64,000 nt of DNA from Massilia litorea (GTDB taxonomy: Bacteria > Pseudomonadota > Gammaproteobacteria > Burkholderiales > Burkholderiaceae_D), in assembly GCF_015101885.1 (NCBI RefSeq), contig NZ_CP062941.1:682001-746000 (forward strand), given 5' to 3'. Every line of letters starts with the position of its first letter. Position 1 is the first letter of the stretch. The translations under genes were made by a program, and so were the position numbers. Positions 17,197 through 25,916 of the stretch are shown here, in pieces. Below the pieces are notes generated by a model. That model was given only the letters and a program-made list of their open reading frames with translations. It made no database searches and had not been told where the DNA came from.

Positions 17197-18234
17197 ATGA
17201 ACACGAACCGATTGCTGCTCGCTGCCCTGCTCGCCTGTTTTGCGCTGCCTGCCCTGGCCGATGAAACCGCCCCGCCCCTGCCGCCGCAGGGCGAATGGAG
17301 CCACCCGGGCGAGGATGTCCGCATCGTCCAGCGCGGTCATGCGCAAGCGGTGAAGAATGCGCCGTACAGCGCCCAAGCCGTCTCCGAGCGGCTGCAGCAA
17401 CTCCCGGATGGTAACCAGATCGAACGGCGCACGAGTTCGGCCAGCTACCGCGACAGTGCCGGCCGCACCCGCCACGAGCTGCGCAACGCCCAGGGAGAGC
17501 TGCGCACGGTGACGATCAACGATCCGGTGCTGGGTGCGACCTGGATCCTGCACCCGCAGACACACACCGCGCAGCGCCTGCCTTCCCGTGCCGAGATCGA
17601 GCGCATCACCCGAACCGCCCGCGAAACGGCGCGCACCGCGCGTGAAACGGCGCGGGCACAGGTCGAACGGTTGCGCCAGGAAGGACGCCTGCCGCCACAC
17701 GAACGGGCCGATGGCGAAGACCGCGTCACCGTCCGCGTCGAGCGCCGGGTCGAGGACGAGCGCGCCGGCGACCAGGATGGCCGCCGCGAGACGGTGCGTG
17801 TGATCCGCCTGCCGCGCGCACCCGGCACCGAGGCCGCGGAGATCGGCCCCCGCATCGGTCCGATGATCGCCGGCGCCATCTCCGGCGCGCTGGGCGACAA
17901 CAAATGGGCGGCGAAAGCGGTCAGCCGCGATCTCGGCACGCGCGACTTCAACGGCGTCAAGGCCGAAGGCAAGCAGCGCAGCTACGAGATCCCGGCCGGC
18001 GAAGTGGGCAACCGCAACCCGATCGTGGTGAGCGACGAAACCTGGTATGCGCCGGACCTGCAGGTGACGGTGTATGCGAAACACAGCGACCCGCGCAGCG
18101 GCGACTATGTCTACCGCCTGGAAAACCTCAAGCGCGGCGAGCCGGATGCGGCCCTGTTCGCGGTGCCGTCGGACTACCAGGTGCGCGAAATCGGCAAGCG
18201 GATGCCGGGTGTGGCGGGGAAAAACGCGGAGTGA
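17197..18234 (+). CDS. Exported hypothetical protein, third gene of sigma operon
   Basis: This 345-residue protein has a signal peptide (cleavage near A-L-A-D, residue 22). The middle is very rich in Arg and Glu (about 130-215: R-T-A-R-E-T-A-R repeats and charged coiled-coil-like sequence). The C-terminal part contains I-G-P-M-I-A-G-A-I-S-G-A-L-G and the pattern Y-E-I-P-A-G-E-V-G-N and V-V-S-D-E-T-W-Y-A-P-D-L-Q-V. I recognise no family with certainty. Starting 26 bases after the anti-sigma gene, it is probably the sensor-side or target protein of the module. Confidence 0.75.
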   Translation: MNTNRLLLAALLACFALPALADETAPPLPPQGEWSHPGEDVRIVQRGHAQAVKNAPYSAQAVSERLQQLPDGNQIERRTSSASYRDSAGRTRHELRNAQGELRTVTINDPVLGATWILHPQTHTAQRLPSRAEIERITRTARETARTARETARAQVERLRQEGRLPPHERADGEDRVTVRVERRVEDERAGDQDGRRETVRVIRLPRAPGTEAAEIGPRIGPMIAGAISGALGDNKWAAKAVSRDLGTRDFNGVKAEGKQRSYEIPAGEVGNRNPIVVSDETWYAPDLQVTVYAKHSDPRSGDYVYRLENLKRGEPDAALFAVPSDYQVREIGKRMPGVAGKNAE

Positions 18235-18264
18235 AAAAGACCATGCCGGCGGCAGCCGGCATGG
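18234..18264 (-). terminator. Terminator for the minus-strand DUF3016-like pseudogene
   Basis: CCATGCCGGC pairs perfectly with GCCGGCATGG across four bases. Read on the minus strand it is followed by TCTTTTTC. It ends 60 bases below the pseudogene and abuts the end of the convergent operon. Confidence 0.75.
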
Positions 18265-18324
18265 AGGTAGTGTTCACCGTTATGCTTGGCTGGCACGTAC
18301 GACGCGCAGCCGGCAGGGCAAGGC

Positions 18325-18823
18325 TCAGCGGCTAGCGTAATGCTGTCGCGGCGCGACCATCGCATGGAACCATTCGGTGATCATCGGTTTTTCAAAGCGC
18401 AGCGTGTCGCCATCGTAATAGCGGTTGGAACGGTCCATGAACCCCATGTCACGCAACTCTACCTTGCCGCTGCGCGCGATCTGCCCATTGCTTTCCAACT
18501 CGAATTCCAAATTGATGCGCGGCCAGTCCGTGGCACCGCTTACGGTGCGCACTTCGCGCGTGCCGTTCGTCGGCACCCTGCGTCCGGCCAGGTCGATATC
18601 GTCGACGTCGATGCGCAGGATCTGCCCCGGCGCTAGCTGGGCACCGAGTTTGACGAAGTGTGCAGTCAGCTCGTTCAGCACCCCGGGTACGCTCCCGCGC
18701 GTCCGTCGGCAAGTCGGCAAAACGCTCGGACTGGACATAATTGACGACTACCTCTGCCGAAGCAGGGCCGGCGCCCAGCGCCAGCAAACCGGTGACAGCG
18801 AGCATATGAATTACCTTCTTCAT
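18325..18823 (-). pseudogene. DUF3016-like gene broken by a +1 frameshift
   Basis: The first part reads from an ATG at 18823 (AAGGAG upstream) with a signal peptide and V-N-Y-V-Q-S-E-R-F-A-D-L-P. At about 18675-18690 the frame shifts by one base. The second part then continues the family sequence (V-L-N-E-L-T-A-H-F-V-K-L-G-A-Q-L-A-P-G-Q) to a stop at 18325. Compared with the intact neighbour at 19058-19558 there is one extra base in the run ACCCGGGG. It is either a recent inactivation or a sequencing error at that run. Both parts keep good similarity, arguing for a very recent change. Confidence 0.8.
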
Positions 18824-19004
18824 GACGACTCCTTATTTGTCGTATTGCCGATTGTGATTGGATGCAACGACACAAATATACCTCTAGTTCAGCAAACGAA
18901 TGTGACGACATGTAAATTGCGCGGTCAATTCGATCGATTCCGCCGGTTTGATACAGCACGCATGTTGATCGGCGCACTCGGGGCGACACGTTGGGCGTGC
19001 GCAT

Positions 19005-19033
19005 AAAAATAATGCCGGCAATGCCGGCATTAT
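19005..19033 (-). terminator. Terminator after the intact DUF3016-like gene
   Basis: ATAATGCCGGC pairs perfectly with GCCGGCATTAT over a 3-base loop. On the minus strand a T-rich tail (TTTTTATG) follows. It is 25 bases past the stop. Confidence 0.85.
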
Positions 19034-19057
19034 CGGTTCATGGAAGGCGGGCGATGC

Positions 19058-19558
19058 TCAGCGCCGCGCGGCGCGTTCGCGCGGCATGATCGTCGAATAG
19101 AACCAGTCGTCGATCATGCGTTTTTCGTAGCGCAGCGAGTCGCCGTCGGTATAGCGGCCGATGCGGTCCATGAAGGCCATGTCGCGCAACTTCACGTCGC
19201 CGCCGCGCACCACCTGGCCATTGCTCTCGATCGCGTAATGCAGGTCGATGCGCGGCCAGTCGACGCCGTTTTCCTTGACGATGCGCAGGTCGCGCGCACC
19301 ACGGGTCGGGTATTCGCGTCCCGCCAGGTCGATGTCCTGCACATCGATGCGCAGGTTCTGCCCCGGCGGCAATTGCGCGCCGAGCCTGGCGAAATGCTGG
19401 GTCAGGTCTTTCAGCACCGCTTCGCGTTCCCAGGGCGCGAACGGCAGGTCGGTAAAGCGCTCGGGCTGGATATAGTTCACCGTCACATCGGCCGAGGCCG
19501 CGCCGGCCGCCAGCGCCAGCAGGCCGCTCACGGCCAGTTGTCGAATCACGTTCTTCAT
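19058..19558 (-). CDS. DUF3016-like exported protein
   Basis: This 166-residue protein has a signal peptide (residues 1-23, A-A-S-A-D). The mature part follows the pattern V-T-V-N-Y-I-Q-P-E-R-F-T-D-L-P, L-x-x-H-F-x-x-L-G-A-Q-L-P-P-G-Q, D-I-D-L-A-G-R, W-P-R-I-D-L and L-R-D-M-x-F-M-D-R, with a final R-Y-E-K-R-M-I-D-D-W-F. I recognise this as DUF3016. Function is unknown; the mature protein is likely periplasmic. AGGAA precedes the ATG. It is a tandem paralogue of the broken copy downstream. Confidence 0.8.
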   Translation of the reverse strand: MKNVIRQLAVSGLLALAAGAASADVTVNYIQPERFTDLPFAPWEREAVLKDLTQHFARLGAQLPPGQNLRIDVQDIDLAGREYPTRGARDLRIVKENGVDWPRIDLHYAIESNGQVVRGGDVKLRDMAFMDRIGRYTDGDSLRYEKRMIDDWFYSTIMPRERAARR

Positions 19559-19699
19559 GGCGATTCCTCGCTTTCAGTATCTTGATTTTTACCATGCAAA
19601 TATACGCCCCTTTGGCGCATGGCGACGTCTACGCCAGGTAAATTCTGTATCCGATTGTTAGTCCTCGCACAGCCAGGCTCACCCGGCAGGCGCAGACTT

Positions 19700-19802
19700 A
19701 GAGCGCCTAACAAAAGCGTCAGGGCAAGGCGCATCGTCGAAGACAGTACGACTGTACGGCGAGACGATGCAACGCCGCCATGGCGGTTTTGGTAGGCGCT
19801 CT
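19700..19802. repeat. 103-bp MITE-like palindromic element, copy 2
   Basis: The ends AGAGCGCCTAACAAAA and TTTTGGTAGGCGCTCT pair with one mismatch. A nested stem GCATCGTC/GACGATGC and a small ACAGT/ACTGT hairpin lie inside. The length equals that of the copy at 10786-10888. Where the two copies differ (CCCG versus CCTA at the end, GCACC versus GCATCGTC inside), the partner arm differs in step. It ends 8 bases before the Shine-Dalgarno of the nei-type gene. Confidence 0.85.
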
Positions 19803-19824
19803 TGGTTTTCAAGGAGGGTTGCCC

Positions 19825-20565
19825 GTGCCAGAAGGACCATCGCTTTTCATTTTGAAGGAAGAAACGGCCCGCTTCGTCGGCCGGCAAATCGTCGAAGCCG
19901 GCGGCAACGTGAGGGCCATCGACCCGACGCGCCTGCTCGGCCAGACGATCGTGTCGCTGCGCACCTGGGGCAAGCATTTCCTTATCGAATTGCCGAACAT
20001 GGCGATCCGCATCCACTTCCTGCTGTTCGGCACCTACCGCGTCAACGAAGAGCGCGAGGGCAAAGTGCCGCGCCTGTGGCTGCGCACGGCCGAAGGAGAG
20101 GTGCTGAACTTCTATGCCTGCGCGGTGCGCGAGATCGATACCGATCTCGACAGCCAGTACGACTGGAGCGCCGACGTCATGAGCGAGACCTGGGACCCGA
20201 AACAGGCGCGCAAGAAGCTGCGTGCCTGTCCCGAGATGCTGGCCTGCGACGCCCTGCTGGACCAGGACATCTTCTCGGGCGTAGGCAACATCATCAAGAA
20301 CGAAGTGCTGTTTCGGATCCGCGTACATCCGGCCTCGACGGTGGGCGCCCTGCCCGCCCCCAAGCTGCGCGCCCTGGTCGAGCAAGCGCGCCAGTACAGC
20401 TTCGATTTCCTCGGCTGGAAGAGACAGTATGTCCTCAAGCAGCACTGGCTGGCCCATGCCAAGAAGATTTGTCCGCGCTGCGAGATCCCGTTGTCCAAGG
20501 CCCACCTCGGCCGCACCAATCGGCGCAGCTTTTTCTGCGAGAAGTGCCAGAAGAGGTATAACTAG
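19825..20565 (+). CDS. Endonuclease VIII/Fpg-family DNA glycosylase (Nei-like)
   Basis: This 246-residue enzyme removes oxidised bases and nicks the strand. The GTG at 19825 is the true start: AAGGAGG lies 7 bases upstream, and this start places Pro2 and Glu3 (M-P-E-G-P), the catalytic Schiff-base residue and its partner, at the N-terminus after Met removal. Later come the helix-two-turn-helix (D-Q-D-I-F-S-G-V-G-N-I-I-K-N-E) and a C-terminal zinc finger (Cys216, 219, 238, 241) with G-R-T-N-R-R-S-F-F before the last pair. M-P-E-G-P favours Nei over MutM (which begins P-E-L). Substrate range is not known. Confidence 0.9.
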   Translation: MPEGPSLFILKEETARFVGRQIVEAGGNVRAIDPTRLLGQTIVSLRTWGKHFLIELPNMAIRIHFLLFGTYRVNEEREGKVPRLWLRTAEGEVLNFYACAVREIDTDLDSQYDWSADVMSETWDPKQARKKLRACPEMLACDALLDQDIFSGVGNIIKNEVLFRIRVHPASTVGALPAPKLRALVEQARQYSFDFLGWKRQYVLKQHWLAHAKKICPRCEIPLSKAHLGRTNRRSFFCEKCQKRYN

Positions 20566-20719
20566 AGGCTATTGACTCATCCAGCCAACACTTCCGCATT
20601 CCTTGCATTCCGTCCCAATGTATTGCCTGTTGTTAATGCTGCGTAGCCGTACTACAATCGATTCGACTTACATTTAACCGTTGTTTCGTTCGTATCGACC
20701 TTACGGTATCGGAAACGTT

Positions 20720-22222
20720 ATGTCTTTTTTGTCTGCCGCTACGCCCAAGCTCGCGCCCTGGAAAGTTTTGCTCGTCGATGACGAGCCGGATATCCACGAC
20801 ATCACCAAGCTCACGCTGAACCGGTTCCGCCTCGACGGCCGGGCCTTGAGCTTCCTGCATGCCTACAGCGGCGCCGAAGCGAAGGAAATCCTGGCGCGCG
20901 AAAAGGATATCGCGCTGGTCTTCCTCGATGTGGTAATGGAGCGCGAAGACAGCGGTCTGGAGGTGGCGCGCTGGATGCGGCAAGACCTGGACAACCAGTT
21001 CAGCCGCATCGTGCTGCGTACCGGCCAGCCGGGACAGGCGCCCGAAGAGCGCGTGATCGTCGACTACGACATCAACGACTACAAGGAAAAGACGGAGCTC
21101 GACCGGACGAAACTGTTCACCACGACCTTCGCCGCGCTGCGCGCCTACCGCGACATCATGAAGGTCGAAGATGCCCGCCGCGTGCAGGTGAGCTACCGCG
21201 AAGGCCTGGAGCGCGTGCTGGCCGCCTCCTCGCACATCTTCAAACAGCGCAATTTAAAAGATTTCGCCAGCGGCCTGCTGCAGCAGGTCGTCGCCCTGTT
21301 GCGCCTGGAACAGAGCATGCTGCTGCGCCTGAAGGGCGCCAGCATGATCAGCGGAGAAAGCCAGTACGAGGTGCTGGCCAAGATCGGCGAATTCGGCGAC
21401 GGCATCGACCCGGCCCTGGTGGCGCAGCTGGACGAGGCGCGCCACAACCGCATCTCGAAACTGTATGGCGACACCTATGTCGGCTACTTCCCGAACAACA
21501 GCGGCAAGGCGTCCTTGCTGGTGCTGCAAGGCGTCGAGGAAATCTCCGACATCGACGCGCAATTGCTGGAAGTGTTCTGCTCGGGCGTGGCGATCGCCTT
21601 CGATAACATCCTGCTGAACCAGGAAATCACCGACACCCAGGCCGAACTCATCCTGCGCCTGGGCGACGTGGTCGAATCGCGCTCGAACGAGGCCGGCAAC
21701 CACGTGCGCCGCATGGCACAGGTCTGTCATTTGCTGGCCCAGGCGTCCGGCTTGCCGGAAGACGAGACGGCGGTGCTGATGCACGCCGCGCCGATGCACG
21801 ACATCGGCAAGATCGCGACGCCGGACGCGGTGCTGTTGAAACCTGGCCGCCTGACGCCGGAAGAGTGGGAAGTCATGAAACAGCACCCGACAGTCGGCCT
21901 GCAGATCCTGGACGGCTCGAGCCGCCCGATCCTGAAGGCCGCCGCCGTGATCGCCCACCAGCACCACGAGAAATACGACGGCAGCGGCTATCCGCAGGGT
22001 TTGAAGGGAGAGGACATCCATCCGTACGCGCGCATCGTCGCGGTCGCCGACGTGTTCGATGCCCTCAGCCACAAGCGCGTCTACAAGGATGCCTGGCCGA
22101 CCCAGCAAGTCACCGACTACCTGCGCGAAGTCGCCGGGCAGCATCTCGATCCGCACTATGTGGATTTGCTGATCAAGAATATGGACAAGGCGGTGGAGAT
22201 CAACCGGCAATGGCCGGATTGA
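20720..22222 (+). CDS. Response regulator with DUF3369 and HD-GYP domain (c-di-GMP phosphodiesterase)
   Basis: This 500-residue protein has a receiver domain at about 14-140 (L-L-V-D-D-E-P-D-I, phospho-Asp in V-F-L-D-V-V-M), a DUF3369 sensory middle (about 160-310), and a C-terminal HD-GYP domain. The metal motif H360-D361 lies in M-H-D-I-G-K, followed by H-H-E-K-Y-D-G-S-G-Y-P, which keeps the G-Y-P of active c-di-GMP phosphodiesterases. The start at 20720 gives a normal receiver N-terminus. The GAF-GAF kinase gene is convergent just downstream and may be its partner. Confidence 0.92.
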   Translation: MSFLSAATPKLAPWKVLLVDDEPDIHDITKLTLNRFRLDGRALSFLHAYSGAEAKEILAREKDIALVFLDVVMEREDSGLEVARWMRQDLDNQFSRIVLRTGQPGQAPEERVIVDYDINDYKEKTELDRTKLFTTTFAALRAYRDIMKVEDARRVQVSYREGLERVLAASSHIFKQRNLKDFASGLLQQVVALLRLEQSMLLRLKGASMISGESQYEVLAKIGEFGDGIDPALVAQLDEARHNRISKLYGDTYVGYFPNNSGKASLLVLQGVEEISDIDAQLLEVFCSGVAIAFDNILLNQEITDTQAELILRLGDVVESRSNEAGNHVRRMAQVCHLLAQASGLPEDETAVLMHAAPMHDIGKIATPDAVLLKPGRLTPEEWEVMKQHPTVGLQILDGSSRPILKAAAVIAHQHHEKYDGSGYPQGLKGEDIHPYARIVAVADVFDALSHKRVYKDAWPTQQVTDYLREVAGQHLDPHYVDLLIKNMDKAVEINRQWPD

Positions 22223-22234
22223 ACAGGTGAACAT

Positions 22235-22378
22235 GTAGGGTAGGCACTCCGTGCCCACGCGGTGATACATGCCCGCAAGATCGTCGAGCACGACATCGGA
22301 GCCGGTCCGTATCACGCGTGGGGTCATTGAAGCCAATGGCTTCAATGACAGCTTCACTTCGGAGAGCCCACCCTACGG
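22235..22378. repeat. 144-bp palindromic MITE-like element (146-bp family), reverse orientation to the copy at 49586
   Basis: The right end TCGGAGAGCCCACCCTACGG (22359-22378) is identical to the element at 49586-49731. The left end GTAGGGTAGGCACTCCGTGC is a degenerate version of its complement. Inside are paired CACGCGGTGATAC/GTATCACGCGTG segments and a perfect 13-bp-arm hairpin at 22323-22349 (GTCATTGAAGCCA plus one base). It fills the space between two convergent genes and could serve as a terminator for both. Confidence 0.9.
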
Positions 22379-22421
22379 TGCACGAAGGCTGACGTAACAG
22401 TTCTCGCTTGACTGACTGGCA

Positions 22422-24374
22422 TCAGGCCGCCAGCTTCTGCTCCTTCCGGCTGCGCGGGAAACTCAAGGCATAACGCAAGCCCTCCCCCGGCGCACTCTCC
22501 ACCTGCACGCTGCCGCCCAGCGGCCCGGTCACCAGGTTGTACAGGATGTGCGCCCCCAGCCCGCTGCCCCCATTTCCGCGCTTGGTCGTGAAGAAGGGAT
22601 CGAACAGCTTGTCGAGCGTGTCCTGGTCCATGCCGGCGCCATCGTCGGCATACGACAGCGACACCACATCGCCATCAACCGCCGCGCGGATCGCAATCGC
22701 GCCCTTCTGGTCGTGCTCGAAACCGTGCACCAGCGAATTCATCAGCATGTTGGTGACGATCTGCGAGACGGCGCCCGGATAGCTTTCCAGCACCAGGTCG
22801 GGCGGACAATCGACCTCCACCTTCACCGGCCGGCCTTTCAGTTTCGGCTGCAAGGACAGCAGCACTTCGTTCAGATAGCTGCGCAAATTGAAACTGCGGA
22901 TGTCGTCCGAAGACTGGTCCACCGCCACCTGCTTGAAACTACGCACCAGGCTGGCTGCGCGCTGGGTGTTGGTGGTCATGATGCGCAGCGACTGGTCGAT
23001 GATGTCGAGGAAGCTGTTCAGACTGTCCTCGGTCATTTCGCCGGCGCCAAGTTCTTCGCGCGTCAGGCGCAATTCCTCGACCAGGTGGCTGGTCGCCGTC
23101 ACGCAGATGCCGAGCGGAGTGTTGATTTCGTGCGCGACGCCGGCCACCAGGCGCCCCAGCGAGGCCAGCTTTTCCTGGCGCACCAGTTCGCCCTGCGCCT
23201 GCTGCAATTGCGTCAGGGCCGTGTTCAGCGCGGCATTCTGCTCTTCCAGCATGTCCTTCGTTTTACGCAGGCGGTAGTCGGCCTGCATCCGCGCCAGGGC
23301 GACGGCGACGTGGCTGGCCATGAAGGCCAGCAGGTCGAGGTCGGCCTTGGTGTAGATCACGGCCGGATCGTAGCTCTGCACGACCAGCACGCCATATGGC
23401 TTGTCGTGGACCAGCATTGGCGCCCCCATCCAGCTGGCGATGCCGGCATTGCCCAGCGGCTCCTGCACCAGACCGTTGGCGACCAGGCGCGCAAAGCTGC
23501 CGGCGTCGTGCAGCTGCGCCTGTTTCGAGGCGAGCACATACGAGCACATCGCCTTGCCATAGGGGAAGCGCGTGACCGGGGCGGTGGTGTCCTTCTGGTC
23601 GACAAAATACGGAATGCTGATTTCGTCCGTTTCGGGATGGTAGAGGCCGATCAGGAAGTTTTCCGCGACCATCAATTCGCCGATGATGCGGTGCAGGCTG
23701 GTGGTCAGCACCTCCTTGTCGGCGGCGCTCGCGGACAGGGTCGCGATCTGATAGAGCGCATGTTGCACCTGCTCGGCGCGGCGGCGCTCGGCCACTTCAT
23801 GGGCCAGGCGCGCGGTGCGTTCCTGCACGGCGCGTTCCAGGCGGTCCATGCTTTGCAGGCTCTGCAGCGCCACCGAGACGTGGTTGGCGATCACGCCGAA
23901 CAGGGCCTGGTCTTCGGCACTATAGGTATTCTCGGGGCTATAGCTCTGGATCACGATCGCGCCCAGCGGCAGGTGCTGCTGGTCGAGCAGCGGGCAGCCC
24001 ATCCAGTGCTCGGCCGCACTGCCGGCGCCGAAGTTCGATCCCTGCGCTTCGCGCGCCTGGAAATCGGCGGCGGTCACGACCAGGGTCTGGCGATTCAGGA
24101 TGACCCAGGCGGTGGGCGATTCGTCCGGCGAGGCGAGCTGCACCGGATGGTTGAGCGGCGGGCCTTCGTCGGATTCGTCGACGAAATAGACGAAGCGCAC
24201 CGTGCCCTCGTCGCGGTCCGACAGCGCCACGTAGAAGTTGGCCGCATACATGATGCGGCCCAGGGCGCGGTGCACGGCGCGGATGAATTCGGTGATGTCG
24301 CTGCAGCTGGTCGACGTCTGCCCGATTTCGAGCAACATCGACTGGACCGCTTCGAGCCGGTCAAGACGTTCCAT
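22422..24374 (-). CDS. GAF-GAF histidine kinase (cytoplasmic)
   Basis: This 650-residue protein has a GAF-like domain at about 10-175 and a short coiled coil with the R-x-A-H-E-V-A-E-R-R-R-A-E-Q linker. A second GAF-like domain spans about 205-375. The kinase core holds His in V-A-G-V-A-H-E-I-N-T-P-L-G (about residue 430), then the ATP domain with N-M-L-M-N-S-L-V-H-G, D-D-G-A-G-M-D and G-G-S-G-L-G-A-H. There is no transmembrane segment. The ATG at 24374 is preceded by AAGGGA and is preferred to an upstream TTG. It faces the HD-GYP regulator. Confidence 0.92.
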   Translation of the reverse strand: MERLDRLEAVQSMLLEIGQTSTSCSDITEFIRAVHRALGRIMYAANFYVALSDRDEGTVRFVYFVDESDEGPPLNHPVQLASPDESPTAWVILNRQTLVVTAADFQAREAQGSNFGAGSAAEHWMGCPLLDQQHLPLGAIVIQSYSPENTYSAEDQALFGVIANHVSVALQSLQSMDRLERAVQERTARLAHEVAERRRAEQVQHALYQIATLSASAADKEVLTTSLHRIIGELMVAENFLIGLYHPETDEISIPYFVDQKDTTAPVTRFPYGKAMCSYVLASKQAQLHDAGSFARLVANGLVQEPLGNAGIASWMGAPMLVHDKPYGVLVVQSYDPAVIYTKADLDLLAFMASHVAVALARMQADYRLRKTKDMLEEQNAALNTALTQLQQAQGELVRQEKLASLGRLVAGVAHEINTPLGICVTATSHLVEELRLTREELGAGEMTEDSLNSFLDIIDQSLRIMTTNTQRAASLVRSFKQVAVDQSSDDIRSFNLRSYLNEVLLSLQPKLKGRPVKVEVDCPPDLVLESYPGAVSQIVTNMLMNSLVHGFEHDQKGAIAIRAAVDGDVVSLSYADDGAGMDQDTLDKLFDPFFTTKRGNGGSGLGAHILYNLVTGPLGGSVQVESAPGEGLRYALSFPRSRKEQKLAA

Positions 24375-24491
24375 GGCTTCCCTTGAAGAATTAATTCCCA
24401 AGGGAAATATTAGCAGCGGGCGGGCTTTAAAGCACGCTCCTTGCGCGAAACTGTGGCGTGACGGTATATAAAGCGCCGATGCGCGCGTCGA

Positions 24492-24992
24492 TCAGCGCGG
24501 TGCCTTGTACCCGTTCTCGATCCAGCTCTGCGCGGAGGATGGCGTCAGCTTGAAGTTGGCGGCCACGCGCACCTGGGCCAATTGCTCGCCCATCTCGTCG
24601 ACGGCGGTCAGCAGCGCATACGGGTCATCGTCGTCCGGCTTGATATCGAGCGTGATTTTCAGTTCGCTGCCTTCCCACCACACCACGGTGCTTTTATGCA
24701 GCATCGCGTGCAGGTGCTGCTCGTGGCGGCGAATGACCTCGGAGGCCGTCTTGATCAGGGTATTGAAGGCGTTGACGTCGAGCGGCTTCGGGTTTTTCTT
24801 GTCGCGGCCCATGGTCCACGGACCGACCAGCGCCGGCTCCGGTTCGCCATCCTTGTACATGGCGACGGCCCAGCCCTCGTCATCCTCGTTCTTGATCACG
24901 CGTGCGGTCCAGCCATTGCCTTGCCACAGGCGCGCTTCCTGCACCGGCGCATCGTCCTCGCCCGGTTCCAGGTCAGTTACATCGTCGTTCAT
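24492..24992 (-). CDS. Conserved hypothetical protein, acidic
   Basis: This 166-residue protein has an acidic N-terminus (D-D-V-T-D-L-E-P-G-E-D-D) and a W-x-A-R-V-I-K-x-E-D-D-E-G-W-A-V segment. A hydrophilic C-terminal half includes N-A-F-N-T-L-I-K-T-A-S-E-V-I-R-R-H-E-Q. There is no signal peptide or membrane helix. I recognise no domain family. The reading frame shows strong GC3 bias and a typical start, so it is a real gene, probably cytoplasmic. Confidence 0.75.
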   Translation of the reverse strand: MNDDVTDLEPGEDDAPVQEARLWQGNGWTARVIKNEDDEGWAVAMYKDGEPEPALVGPWTMGRDKKNPKPLDVNAFNTLIKTASEVIRRHEQHLHAMLHKSTVVWWEGSELKITLDIKPDDDDPYALLTAVDEMGEQLAQVRVAANFKLTPSSAQSWIENGYKAPR

Positions 24993-25123
24993 CGCTCGCT
25001 GTTTCCTTCTGCGGGACTATCGCCCAAAGGTAAGATTTTAGAGGAACAGCAGGGTCGATGCGATAGCAAACAAATAAGAACCGGGGATTGGTTTGTACAA
25101 ATATGGCGCAGCCGGCATCAGGC

Positions 25124-25345
25124 CTACATGCGCATGCTGGGCAGGCCGGGGCGCCGGATCGGAGGCGGGGGCGGCACGCGCACCGGATCGATATTCGGTT
25201 GCTTTGGCGCTTCGCGACTGAATGGGTTGATGATGATCGGCGGGATGGCAGGCGGAGCCGATGGCGGACCCTTCGGTCCCCTGTCCAGCCGGACTGGCAG
25301 TAGTGCACCGCGATGCACCTTCATCGTTGAATTGACGACATGCAT
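25124..25345 (-). CDS. Small proline-rich protein
   Basis: This 73-residue basic protein is rich in Pro, Ile and Arg, with runs such as P-P-A-I-P-P-I-I-I-N-P and V-R-V-P-P-P-P-P-I-R-R-P. TAGGAGGGATCCC precedes the ATG, an unusually good Shine-Dalgarno that supports it as a real gene. No signal peptide and no recognised domain. It resembles, in style only, the Pro-rich 55-residue protein at 33150-33317. Confidence 0.6.
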   Translation of the reverse strand: MHVVNSTMKVHRGALLPVRLDRGPKGPPSAPPAIPPIIINPFSREAPKQPNIDPVRVPPPPPIRRPGLPSMRM

Positions 25346-25538
25346 GGGATCCCTCCTACAACAGAGCAGGCTGTCAGTATAGGCGGCGATCTGCGCATTA
25401 CAAGGTCGAAAAGACGGGCATTCGTCGGCCCCATCTGCGCTCCGGCCCGCCGAATACGCCGCCCGTCGCAGAGGGCTCGCCCGGGACTTCGCAGATGCTT
25501 ACAGTAAAGCCATACCACTCCACTACCGAGGCCTCGCC

Positions 25539-25916
25539 ATGAAAAAGATTGCCCCCTACCTCATCCTGTTCCTGTGCGCCCTGCTGCTCTGGGACCTGCT
25601 GTTCACCTTCGGCGACGCCAGTTTCCACATCGACGGCGACGAGATCGACGGCCCGCTCGGCGCCATGCTCGGCATCCTGTTCGCAGGCGGCGGCACGCTG
25701 ATCGGCTTGCTCGTGGTACTGGTAGTGGGCGTGGTGCTGGCGGTCGTGATGGCCGGCGTGGGCGTCGTCATCGTCGGCGCAATGGCGATCGCCGGCCTGG
25801 CCGTTGCGGCGGCGATCGTGCCCTTCCTGTTACCGCTGTTACTGCCGCTGGCCCTGATCTGGTACCTGGTCAGCCGGGCGCGCCGCAACCGCACCGTGCA
25901 GAAAGTGGCTGTCTAG
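25539..25916 (+). CDS. Small inner-membrane protein, several hydrophobic helices
   Basis: This 125-residue protein is mostly hydrophobic. One helix lies near 7-26, then an acidic loop (D-G-D-E-I-D-G-P), followed by Gly/Val/Ala-rich helices at about 45-75, 78-95 and 97-112. A basic C-terminus (R-A-R-R-N-R) faces the cytoplasm. I do not recognise the family. Its stop overlaps the stop of convergent queC by three bases. Confidence 0.8.
   Translation: MKKIAPYLILFLCALLLWDLLFTFGDASFHIDGDEIDGPLGAMLGILFAGGGTLIGLLVVLVVGVVLAVVMAGVGVVIVGAMAIAGLAVAAAIVPFLLPLLLPLALIWYLVSRARRNRTVQKVAV

Noticed and set aside
21254..22357. Minus-strand frame starting inside the palindromic element
   Set aside because: Its N-terminal peptide reappears in the frame at 49607, because both begin in copies of the same repeat; the remainder is a shadow of the HD-GYP gene.
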